Below, in pieces: positions 1 to 5,756 of a DNA stretch of 9,777 nt. The notes below the pieces were generated by a model that ran no database searches, had not been told where the DNA came from, and saw nothing but the letters and a program-made list of their open reading frames with translations. The stretch spans positions 1 to 9,777 of the forward strand of contig CAYRGA010000068.1 of the NCBI GenBank assembly GCA_964423705.1, read 5' to 3'. The stretch comes from CAKSIN01 sp964423705 (lineage in GTDB: Bacteria > Bacillota > Clostridia > UMGS1810). Each line of letters begins with the position of its first letter. The stretch's first letter is position 1. Position numbers and translations under genes: made by a program.

Positions 1-3
1 GTG

Positions 4-32
4 TTTACTTTTTAATTATTTTGTTATACAAT
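4..32 (+). promoter_or_regulatory. possible sigma-A promoter of the rsmA operon
   Basis: TTTACT at 4-9 and TACAAT at 27-32 are separated by 17 nt, which predicts a start near position 39 and a leader of about 15 nt before the rsmA ATG. The -35 box matches the consensus at 4 of 6 positions and the -10 box at 5 of 6. The window begins only 3 nt upstream, so read-through from an earlier gene cannot be excluded, and in AT-rich DNA such a match can arise by chance. Confidence 0.35.
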
Positions 33-53
33 ATATATGTTAGGAGTGATGCA

Positions 54-908
54 ATGAAAAACTTAACATCGCCGGCTGTTATAAAATCAATTTTATCCAA
101 CAGTACATTTAATTTTTCAAAATCCCTGGGTCAGAATTTTTTGATTGATGAGGGTGTTTTGGAACGCATGATCAGCCGTTCCGAAATAGATTCATCCTCA
201 AATGTTTTGGAGATAGGACCGGGCTTTGGAACTCTCACTCAAAAATTATGTATGTGTGCGAAAAAAATAGTTTCGGTTGAAATTGACAGCACGGTTATTC
301 CTATATTAAAAGAAAATGTCGGTGAATTTGACAATATAAAAATTATAAATGAGGATATAATGAAAATAAATATTTCCGAGCTTGTAAAAGAAGAATTCGG
401 AAATCAAAAAGTCAAGGTCGCTGCCAATCTTCCTTATTACATTACAACGCCTATAATATTGGCGTTGATTGAGCCCGATTTACCCATAACCGACCTCACT
501 GTAATGATACAGAAGGAGGTAGCCGAAAGAATATCGGCAAAGCCCGGCAACAAGAGCTACGGTGCACTTACTGTGGCGGTAAATTTCTACGCCGAGCCTG
601 AAATGGTTTGCACCGTTCCGCCGTCGTCGTTTATGCCTCAGCCGAAGGTGTCGTCGGCTGTTATAAGGCTTAAAATGCGCGAAATACCTGCTGTTAATGT
701 AAAATCTGCCGATAAATTTTTTAAGGTGGTGCGTGCCTCCTTTGCACAGCGCAGAAAAACCGTTCTTAATTCTTTGGCAAACAGCAGTTGGCTTGATATG
801 AGCAAGGATGAAATAAGAAGCATTTTAAATACGGTAGGCATTGATGAAAAAAGGCGTGGAGAAACGCTGGATATGAATGAATTTGCCGCTATAGCGGATT
901 TATTATGA
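54..908 (+). CDS. rsmA: 16S rRNA (adenine(1518)-N6/adenine(1519)-N6)-dimethyltransferase RsmA
   Basis: RsmA (KsgA) uses S-adenosylmethionine to dimethylate two adjacent adenines in the 3'-terminal helix 45 loop of 16S rRNA during late 30S assembly in the cytoplasm. The 284-residue product has the family's order of motifs: SLGQNFL at residues 24-30, the SAM-binding EIGPGFGTLT at 53-62, an acidic VEID after the second strand, the catalytic NLPYY starting at N125, and a basic C-terminal rRNA-binding part with SFAQRRKTVLNSL. Length is normal (E. coli 273, B. subtilis about 292). I chose ATG at 54 because AGGAG lies at 42-46 with 7 nt spacing; an in-frame TTG at 21 would add 11 unconserved residues and has no binding site. 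The stop overlaps the next start (ATGA), so translation of the patatin gene is probably coupled. RNase M5, the common upstream partner in Firmicutes, is not visible because the window starts here. Confidence 0.96.
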   Translation: MKNLTSPAVIKSILSNSTFNFSKSLGQNFLIDEGVLERMISRSEIDSSSNVLEIGPGFGTLTQKLCMCAKKIVSVEIDSTVIPILKENVGEFDNIKIINEDIMKINISELVKEEFGNQKVKVAANLPYYITTPIILALIEPDLPITDLTVMIQKEVAERISAKPGNKSYGALTVAVNFYAEPEMVCTVPPSSFMPQPKVSSAVIRLKMREIPAVNVKSADKFFKVVRASFAQRRKTVLNSLANSSWLDMSKDEIRSILNTVGIDEKRRGETLDMNEFAAIADLL

Positions 909-1777
909 AAGAAGGTAAAAATGTGATTGGATTGGTTGTGGAAGGCGGTGCCAGTAGGACCTATTTTTCGGTGGGTGTTATGGATGTACTTATGAAATAC
1001 GGCATACACGCAGACTACATTGTAGGTGCTTCCGCCGGCATCTCAAACGCGGTCAACTACGTGTCCGGTCAGATGGGACGCGCTTTGGAGATTGGATTAA
1101 ATTATGTTCCGCGAAAGGAATACTCCGGTTTAAGACATATGCTTAATCCGAAGAACCGCAGCTTATTTAATGTTGATTATATATTTAAAAAAATACCGGA
1201 TGAGCTTGTCCCGTTTGATTACGAGGCTTTTAAAAAATATAACGGCGAACTGGAAGCAGCAGTTACAAATGTTCAAACCGGAATGCCGGAATATTTGGCA
1301 GTTAATCCGGAATGTGACGGATGGGAGGTACTTGTCGCTTCGTGCTCTCTGCCGATTATGTTTCCGATTGCCGAAATAAACGGCAAAAAATATATGGATG
1401 GCGGTATTTCGGATTCCGTTCCTTATATGCGTGCCATAGAAAAAGGCTGTGACAAATTGATTGTTGTACTTACGCGTGAGCCGGAATACAAAAAAGCCAA
1501 GTCACGCGATGCGGAGCTTTCATCATTCTTTTTCGGCAAATATCCGAATTTTAAAAAGGCTCTTTTAAACAGAAGCAATATGTACAATTCGCAGCGCGAG
1601 GAGCTTTGGAGCTTAGAAAAGCAGGGTAAGGCGTTTATATTAAGTCCCACCGACACATCGTCATGGAAAAGGACAGAAAATAATGCGGCTATGATTAAGT
1701 CAATGTATGATGAAGGTTACATGCTTGCAGAAAAGCAAATAGAAAAAATAAAAAATTATATTGGAAGTGATATTTAA
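905..1777 (+). CDS. patatin-like phospholipase family protein
   Basis: A 290-residue patatin-fold serine hydrolase, predicted to cleave acyl esters with a Ser-Asp dyad. The nucleophile elbow GASAG places the serine at residue 43, and the DGG motif at 165-167 supplies the catalytic aspartate. The oxyanion loop near the N-terminus reads EGGASRT (13-19) rather than the classic GGGxRG; from memory this is usual for a Firmicutes subfamily related to E. coli YjjU. No signal peptide or membrane segment is visible, so a cytoplasmic or membrane-peripheral enzyme is likely. The start overlaps the rsmA stop by 4 nt (ATGA), and its own stop overlaps the next start by 1 nt (TAATG), so it is the middle gene of a coupled operon. 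The natural lipid substrate is unknown, and the association with rsmA does not reveal it. Confidence 0.87.
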   Translation: MKEGKNVIGLVVEGGASRTYFSVGVMDVLMKYGIHADYIVGASAGISNAVNYVSGQMGRALEIGLNYVPRKEYSGLRHMLNPKNRSLFNVDYIFKKIPDELVPFDYEAFKKYNGELEAAVTNVQTGMPEYLAVNPECDGWEVLVASCSLPIMFPIAEINGKKYMDGGISDSVPYMRAIEKGCDKLIVVLTREPEYKKAKSRDAELSSFFFGKYPNFKKALLNRSNMYNSQREELWSLEKQGKAFILSPTDTSSWKRTENNAAMIKSMYDEGYMLAEKQIEKIKNYIGSDI

Positions 1778-3186
1778 TGAGAAAAGCAGACATAGTAATA
1801 GTAGGTTCAGGCCCTTCGGGAATTTTCACGGCACTTGAGCTTATAAGAAATTCAAGCAAAAAGAAAATAATAATTGTAGAAAAGGGAAGAGCAATAGAGA
1901 ACAGAAGATGCCCAAAGTCAAAAACAAAGCAATGTGTAAATTGCAAGCCGTATTGTCACATTACTACAGGTTTTTCCGGTGCAGGTGCGTTTTCTGACGG
2001 TAAGCTTTCCTTAAGCAGTGAGGTAGGAGGAGATTTGCCGCAGCTTCTCGGGGATGAATTGGTTCAAAACACAATCGATTATGCGGACAAGATATACCTT
2101 GAGTTTGGTGCAGATTCACATATCGAAGGTATTGGAAATGAGCTTGAAGTAAAGGAAATCCGTAAAAGAGCAATAAAAGCGGGCCTTAAGCTCGTAGATT
2201 GCCCGATACGACATTTGGGAACAGAAAAAGCTCAGCAGCTTTATTATGATATTGAACAGTATCTTATAAAAAACGGTGTGGAATTAATCTTTGGTTATGA
2301 ATGTACAAATATAATGCTGGACGGCGATACGTGCCGTGGTATATACATATCAAACGGTTCTTCGGAGGAAGAAATCCACGCTGAAAGCACCATCATTGCC
2401 ACAGGCCGCAGAGGTGCGGATTGGCTGGAAAAAATATGTGCGGCTCACAACATAGCACATCAGCCGGGCACTGTGGATATCGGCGTGAGGGTTGAAGTAC
2501 GCAATGAGATCATGGAGAAGGTAAACCGTGTGCTTTATGAATCCAAGCTTATAGGATATCCGAAGCCGTTTAAAAATAAGGTAAGAACCTTCTGTCAGAA
2601 TCCGGGAGGTTTTGTAAGCCAGGAAAATTACGATAATAATCTCGCAGTTGTAAACGGACATTCGTATAAAGAATTAAAATCATCAAATACGAACCTTGCA
2701 ATTTTGTGCTCACACAATTTCAGTGAGCCTTTCAATGAGCCTATAGCATATGCTCAAAAAGTGGGTGAGCTTACCAATATGCTCGCAAGCGGAAATCTGC
2801 TCGTTCAGAGATTCGGTGATATATTGGACGGTAAGCGTACGTGGGCAAAGGAGCTTTCACAGTCTAACCTTAAGCCGACACTTCCCGACGCTGTCGCAGG
2901 TGATATTACAGCGGCAATGCCGTATCGCTCTATGACGAATATAATCAATTTTATTCAGGCAATGGATACCGTAGTACCGGGATTTGCTTCATATGAAACC
3001 CTGCTTTATTCGCCTGAACTGAAATTCTACAGCAATAGAATAAAAATGGATGTCGATTTGAATACAAACGTTAAGGGTCTGCATTGCTTGGGAGATTCAA
3101 GCGGCTGGACGCGCGGATTGATGATGGCATCTGTAATGGGAATCATTATGGGCAGAAAACTATATGAAAAAGAAAAGAATCAATAA
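1777..3186 (+). CDS. FAD-dependent oxidoreductase of the COG2509 type
   Basis: The 469-residue product starts with a dinucleotide-binding Rossmann motif, GSGPSG at residues 10-15, followed by an acidic E35 at the end of the second strand, typical of FAD binding. A cysteine cluster follows (C45, C53, C56, C60; spacing C-x7-C-x2-C-x3-C), then the family signature GFSGAGAFSDGKLSLS beginning at G65. A mid-protein ATGRRG stretch resembles the second FAD-contact region, and GDSSGWTRGLMMA from about residue 439 is the C-terminal flavin-contacting GD motif. These features match the uncharacterised 'FAD-dependent dehydrogenase' family COG2509, whose substrate is not known to me. Its ATG overlaps the patatin stop (TAATG), with GGAAGTGA at 1762-1769 as binding site. 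It is the last gene of the operon and is followed by a stem-loop at 3216-3245. The cysteines could hold a metal or Fe-S centre, but this is inference. Confidence 0.85.
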   Translation: MRKADIVIVGSGPSGIFTALELIRNSSKKKIIIVEKGRAIENRRCPKSKTKQCVNCKPYCHITTGFSGAGAFSDGKLSLSSEVGGDLPQLLGDELVQNTIDYADKIYLEFGADSHIEGIGNELEVKEIRKRAIKAGLKLVDCPIRHLGTEKAQQLYYDIEQYLIKNGVELIFGYECTNIMLDGDTCRGIYISNGSSEEEIHAESTIIATGRRGADWLEKICAAHNIAHQPGTVDIGVRVEVRNEIMEKVNRVLYESKLIGYPKPFKNKVRTFCQNPGGFVSQENYDNNLAVVNGHSYKELKSSNTNLAILCSHNFSEPFNEPIAYAQKVGELTNMLASGNLLVQRFGDILDGKRTWAKELSQSNLKPTLPDAVAGDITAAMPYRSMTNIINFIQAMDTVVPGFASYETLLYSPELKFYSNRIKMDVDLNTNVKGLHCLGDSSGWTRGLMMASVMGIIMGRKLYEKEKNQ

Positions 3187-3215
3187 TACAATGTGTATAT
3201 ACATTTGCAGAAGGT

Positions 3216-3254
3216 CGACCGCAAACCATTTTAGGTTTGCGGTCGTATTATATA
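3216..3254 (+). terminator. stem-loop terminator after the rsmA operon
   Basis: Arms 3216-3227 and 3234-3245 form a perfect 12-bp GC-containing stem with a 6-nt loop, followed by an AT-rich but only moderately T-rich tail. It lies 30 nt after the oxidoreductase stop and 16 nt before the end of the convergent stalk-protein gene. On the minus strand no U-run follows the stem, so it fits the plus-strand operon better, though it could also block convergent transcripts. Confidence 0.65.
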
Positions 3255-3261
3255 TTAGTAT

Positions 3262-3714
3262 TTACTTGTATAAAGCGAGGTCGGTTAATGCAACATAGGT
3301 ATTAACAAAAGTATCTCTACATTCATCTTTTACTTTGATTGTCAGCATATTGATTCCTGTCGTATTTATATTAAATTCAATATATTGAATTCTGTCTAAA
3401 TAGTTATCCGGTTTTGTTTCGTCTTTTTTTCCGACATATATACTCTGCGTTGCTCCATCCCATTCTACATCTTGACCGAAAGCATTTGCTATGGCGCGAA
3501 CAGGCAAATAGGTTGTACCATTCATTGTAAATGGTTCTACGGTATTACCGTTTGAATCTTTTGGCACAATTTCAGCTCCGTTTATGTAGATTTTGATGTT
3601 ATTATAGAATAATTCGGCTGTTTCACTTAATGACTTTGCAAATATTGTACTTCCGAAAACACATATAACCAACACGCAAATCAGAGCTATCCGCAATTTC
3701 TTGTTTTTTAACAT
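3262..3714 (-). CDS. secreted stalk-domain (copper amine oxidase N-terminal-like) protein, apparently reduced
   Basis: A 150-residue exported protein. Residues 1-26 form a signal peptide: basic start (KNKK), a hydrophobic core of about 17 residues, and likely cleavage after IFA; no lipobox is seen. Residues about 40-95 match the copper amine oxidase N-terminal / stalk domain (PF07833 type), with the hallmark NGTTYLPVRAIANAFG, then VEWDGATQSIYVG. In cell-surface proteins of Clostridia this domain is usually a spacer without enzymatic function. Residues 105-150 (through TTGINMLTIKV to TDLALYK at the C-terminus) look like only the end of an NPCBM-like beta-sandwich that commonly follows this domain, so the middle seems lost. 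ATG at 3714 is preceded by AAAGGAGA (3724-3731). It may be served by a proximal promoter at 3769-3796, or by read-through from the structured RNA upstream. Role unknown; surface adhesion or carbohydrate contact is a guess. Confidence 0.82.
   Translation of the reverse strand: MLKNKKLRIALICVLVICVFGSTIFAKSLSETAELFYNNIKIYINGAEIVPKDSNGNTVEPFTMNGTTYLPVRAIANAFGQDVEWDGATQSIYVGKKDETKPDNYLDRIQYIEFNINTTGINMLTIKVKDECRDTFVNTYVALTDLALYK
3374..3391. repeat. 18-bp perfect palindrome inside the stalk-protein gene
   Basis: AATTCAATATATTGAATT is its own reverse complement, centred between 3382 and 3383. It encodes part of the RIQYIEFN segment, exactly where the protein passes from the linker to the remnant of the C-terminal domain. 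It may mark the deletion junction or be a coincidence of AT-rich coding sequence. Confidence 0.6.
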
Positions 3715-3768
3715 TTTAACTTCTCTCCTTTATAATAAAAAATTCGCACACTCCTTAATGTGAAAATG

Positions 3769-3796
3769 ATAATATCTCCTTTCGCATTTCCGTAAA
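3769..3796 (-). promoter_or_regulatory. possible proximal promoter of the stalk-protein gene
   Basis: On the minus strand TTTACG (3796-3791) and TATTAT (3774-3769) are 16 nt apart, with a predicted start near 3762 and a leader of about 48 nt. It lies immediately downstream of the terminator at 3799-3831, so the stalk gene could be transcribed independently of the RNA upstream. Both boxes are imperfect. Confidence 0.35.
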
Positions 3797-3798
3797 TT

Positions 3799-3831
3799 AA
3801 AAAAGGTGTGCAACTATCGAAGTTACACACC
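3799..3831 (-). terminator. Rho-independent terminator with U6 tail
   Basis: Read on the minus strand, GGTGTG (3831-3826) pairs with CACACC (3810-3805), then one mismatch, then AACT pairs with AGTT around a 5-nt loop; six T follow directly (3804-3799). This is a normal intrinsic terminator, yet no protein-coding gene ends just upstream of it: the ATPase gene ends 416 nt earlier and has its own terminator at 4199-4232. It therefore points to a separate transcript from the 3832-4031 region. Confidence 0.75.
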
Positions 3832-3963
3832 CTAAAAATGTAAACTCTGATTTGTTGCTACACAAAATTAGAAAAATGTATAATATACCATAACTTTACT
3901 GCATATCACCATTTTTGGAATTCACATTTTTTGCAATTCTAATATAGTGATACGCAAACAAAA

Positions 3964-3978
3964 GGGTATAGTATACCC
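3964..3978. repeat. GGGTATA-G-TATACCC inverted repeat
   Basis: Perfect 7-bp arms around one central base, the only GC-clamped palindrome in this very AT-rich stretch. In RNA it would need to open to leave at least a 3-nt loop. It sits in the internal, otherwise unpaired part of the candidate structured RNA. As DNA it has the form of a small dimeric-regulator operator, but it lies about 60 bp downstream of the predicted start. Confidence 0.6.
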
Positions 3979-4037
3979 ATAGTATGAATAAAGATATTTT
4001 TGGTATTTTAATTTTTCTAATTTAATGTAGCATTATA

Positions 4038-4066
4038 ATTATAACCAAAAAATCAGTAAATTACAA
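4038..4066 (-). promoter_or_regulatory. sigma-A-type promoter of the candidate structured RNA
   Basis: Minus strand TTGTAA (4066-4061), 17 nt, TATAAT (4043-4038): perfect -10, 4 of 6 at -35. A second TATAAT follows directly (4037-4032) with TTTACT 17 nt upstream of it, giving an overlapping start about 6 nt later. The first promoter predicts a G start at about 4031, the outermost base pairs of the RNA rod. Confidence 0.6.
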
Positions 4067-4198
4067 TAAAGATATTAATTTTTCTGCGAAATGCCAAAAA
4101 CACAATTAAAAATTTATTGAAAAGTAACAATATTATATGATTTCGATTTAGCGGAGTAATGACAGCGGAATGAAATACCGACATGGAAAAGAAGAGTT
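4067..4198. other. gene-free spacer between ATPase terminator and RNA promoter
   Basis: AT-rich sequence, with no open frame carrying a binding site and no stem-loop I would call. The only elements of the 532-nt gap between 3715 and 4246 that I support are the terminators at 3799-3831 and 4199-4232, the structured RNA with its palindrome, and the two promoters listed. Confidence 0.6.
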
Positions 4199-4232
4199 AA
4201 AAAATGCGCTTGGTTGAATACCAAGCGCATTT
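4199..4232 (-). terminator. strong Rho-independent terminator of the ATPase gene
   Basis: Arms 4232-4220 and 4214-4202 form a perfect 13-bp stem (AAATGCGCTTGGT and its complement) around a 5-nt loop; on the minus strand the 3' arm runs into TTTTTT (six A on the plus strand at 4199-4204). It lies 14 nt after the ATPase stop codon. Confidence 0.9.
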
Positions 4233-4246
4233 AAAATCAACATTAA

Positions 4247-5359
4247 TTAGTTCAAAAGAGCAACTTCTGTTTCTTTATCGAAGAGATGAATTTTATTAAG
4301 ATCAAGAGCAATCTTAATATCATCACCTGCCTGAGCTGTGCTTCTCGGATTAACTCTTGCAGTAAACGGTGTATCATCAACCTTCAAGTACAGGTATGTT
4401 TCAGCACCCATCATTTCAGTTACGTCAACGTGTACATTAATAACGCTTTCCGGACTGGAATTAAGGAATGCTTCCTCATCGTGCATATCTTCAGGTCTGA
4501 TACCGAGAACAACTTCTTTATCTACGCAGCCGGCATCTTTAACTTTATTAGCGATGCCTTCCGGAAGAACGATTTTCTCATTCTTAAATTTAAGAACGAT
4601 ATCGTTATTTTCGGTTTCAATTTTACAATCAACGAAGTTCATCTGAGGACTTCCGATAAATCCTGCAACGAACATGTTAACAGGCTCATTATAGAGCTTA
4701 GCGGGTGTATCTATCTGCTGTACAAAACCATCTTTCATAACAATGATTCTGGTACCCATTGTCATAGCTTCTGTCTGGTCATGTGTTACATAGATAAATG
4801 TAGTCTGCAGATTCTGGTGCAGCTTGCTGATTTCTGTTCTCATTTGAACACGAAGCTTAGCATCAAGGTTAGAGAGCGGTTCATCCATGAGGAACACCTT
4901 AGGTTCTCTTACTATTGCACGACCTAAAGCAACACGCTGTCTCTGACCGCCGGAGAGAGCCTTCGGCTTTCTGTCGAGAAGATGGTCGATGTCGAGAATC
5001 TTAGCAGCTTCATTAACTCTTTTTGTGATTTCATCCTTCGGAACTTTTCTCAATTTAAGACCGAATGCCATATTATCAAATACAGTCATATGAGGATACA
5101 GAGCATAGTTCTGGAAAACCATAGCGATATCTCTGTCCTTCGGAGCGACATCATTAACGAGAGTATCTCCGATGTAGAGTTCACCTTCTGAAATTTCTTC
5201 AAGACCTGCAATCATTCTGAGTGTTGTCGACTTACCGCAACCGGAAGGTCCTACTAAAACGATAAATTCTTTATCTTTGATATCAAGACAAAAATCTGAT
5301 ACAGCAGTAACACCGCCGGGGTATTTTTTAAATATGTGTTGTAAACTTAAGCTTGCCAT
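4247..5359 (-). CDS. ugpC: carbohydrate ABC transporter ATP-binding protein (UgpC/MsmK/MsmX/MalK type)
   Basis: The 370-residue cytoplasmic ATPase has all nucleotide-binding motifs: Walker A GPSGCGKST (37-45), Q-loop glutamine Q83 in VFQNYALYPHM, signature LSGGQ (135-139), Walker B VFLMDE ending at catalytic E160, D-loop SNLD (163-166) and switch histidine H193. After about residue 235 follows a MalK-like regulatory domain of OB/TOBE folds. Length matches the MalK family (about 370). AGGAGGT at 5366-5372, 6 nt before the ATG, is near ideal. The gene stands alone between its own promoter and a strong terminator, with no permease or solute-binding gene nearby. Known relatives such as MsmX (Bacillus) and MsmK (streptococci) are shared ATPases serving several CUT1 sugar permeases, so that role is inferred here. 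The sugar cannot be read from this gene; 'ugpC' is the usual pipeline label, not evidence of glycerol-3-phosphate transport. Confidence 0.94.
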   Translation of the reverse strand: MASLSLQHIFKKYPGGVTAVSDFCLDIKDKEFIVLVGPSGCGKSTTLRMIAGLEEISEGELYIGDTLVNDVAPKDRDIAMVFQNYALYPHMTVFDNMAFGLKLRKVPKDEITKRVNEAAKILDIDHLLDRKPKALSGGQRQRVALGRAIVREPKVFLMDEPLSNLDAKLRVQMRTEISKLHQNLQTTFIYVTHDQTEAMTMGTRIIVMKDGFVQQIDTPAKLYNEPVNMFVAGFIGSPQMNFVDCKIETENNDIVLKFKNEKIVLPEGIANKVKDAGCVDKEVVLGIRPEDMHDEEAFLNSSPESVINVHVDVTEMMGAETYLYLKVDDTPFTARVNPRSTAQAGDDIKIALDLNKIHLFDKETEVALLN

Positions 5360-5378
5360 TGCTTTACCTCCTGTATGT

Positions 5379-5410
5379 GTATAAGTACACTTCTTTCATT
5401 ACACTTATAC
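5379..5410. repeat. 8-bp inverted repeat over the start region of the ATPase promoter
   Basis: GTATAAGT (5379-5386) and ACTTATAC (5403-5410) are perfect inverted arms 16 nt apart. The distal arm overlaps the -10 box and start region; the proximal arm lies in the 5' leader between start and ribosome binding site. The layout fits an operator that would block initiation, but no regulator is encoded nearby. Confidence 0.45.
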
Positions 5411-5437
5411 TATAACATATTTGAAAAATTGTTCCAA
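5409..5437 (-). promoter_or_regulatory. extended -10 promoter of the ATPase gene
   Basis: Minus strand TTGGAA (5437-5432), 17 nt, TATAGT (5414-5409), with TG one base upstream of the -10 box (extended -10). Predicted start near 5402, giving a leader of about 43 nt before the ATG at 5359. I found no catabolite-repression (cre) consensus around it. Confidence 0.6.
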
Positions 5438-5756
5438 TAGTCAAAATCACAAAAAATTCGAAATAAATTATACACTTTGCATAAAATATTTTTTAAATTT
5501 CAAAAATCGGCTTTTTGCTTATAATATTTGCACAAACGATTTGTAATTTTTTGTTTAATTGTTTGATAAATTCGCTACCGTGCTGTTCAACAGGGGTATT
5601 TGACGTTGAAAACTTTGTTGTTTATGCACAAATAACAGAGTAATTTTTTGTGTTTTATTCGTTTTTATGCTTATTTAATGCAGTGAATTTTATGTGTTTA
5701 TCGGGCGTTTTGCAGTAAATTTACTTTTTACGATGTCAATAAGTGCTTAAATACGG
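5438..5756. other. gene-free stretch between tex and the ATPase promoter
   Basis: About 320 nt, AT-rich, with stops in all frames. It contains a GTAAATTTAC palindrome (5715-5724), two near-identical 12-mers (TGCAGTGAATTT at 5679-5690, TGCAGTAAATTT at 5711-5722) and short weak inverted repeats such as TTGAAC/GTTCAA forms around 5585-5612. None is followed by a U-run, so I cannot name a terminator for tex. Nothing here rises to a supported functional element. Confidence 0.5.

Larger units (their letters stand above)
3799..4031 (-). ncRNA. candidate structured RNA, about 233 nt (6S-like small RNA or terminator-controlled leader)
   Basis: A minus-strand transcript is predicted from a promoter at 4066-4038 (start near 4031) to the terminator U-run at 3804-3799. 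Its 5' end pairs with a distant part of itself: 4032-4026 with 3862-3856 (7 bp), 4023-4011 with 3877-3865 (13 bp, perfect), then after a 3-nt bulge 4010-4001 with 3890-3881 (9 of 10). Further in, 3957-3947 pairs with 3909-3899 (11 bp with two G-U), then 3946-3935 pairs with interruptions to 3910-3922 around a 12-nt loop. The asymmetric internal region at 3997-3958 carries a small hairpin (3978-3964). Several positions are G-U pairs on the minus strand but A/C mismatches on the plus strand, favouring a minus-strand RNA. Closing stem, central open region and apical stem recall 6S RNA in outline, but I recognise no 6S sequence. A transposon-derived inverted-repeat element, or a regulatory leader of the stalk gene, are the alternatives. 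Confidence 0.5.

Noticed and set aside
21..53. TTG start at 21 for rsmA
   Set aside because: It adds 11 residues with no match to the family and has no ribosome binding site, whereas ATG at 54 has AGGAG at the right distance.
3851..3890. Plus-strand promoter TTGCTA-18-TATAAT
   Set aside because: No gene or terminator-delimited unit follows on the plus strand, and the boxes lie in the arm of the inverted repeat, which explains the AT motif.
3856..4032. Imperfect terminal inverted repeats of a MITE-type mobile element
   Set aside because: The arms could be transposon ends, but I see no flanking target duplication, the promoter start coincides with the arm end, a terminator follows, and wobble pairs favour RNA. 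Kept only as an alternative explanation.
4286..4927. Open frame of 213 codons on the plus strand opposite the ATPase gene
   Set aside because: It is antisense to a gene with complete ABC motifs, its translation has no recognisable domain, and no binding site precedes it.
5679..5722. Two similar 12-mers (TGCAGTGAATTT, TGCAGTAAATTT) as a repeat element
   Set aside because: Only two copies, AT-rich and close together; too little to separate from chance.
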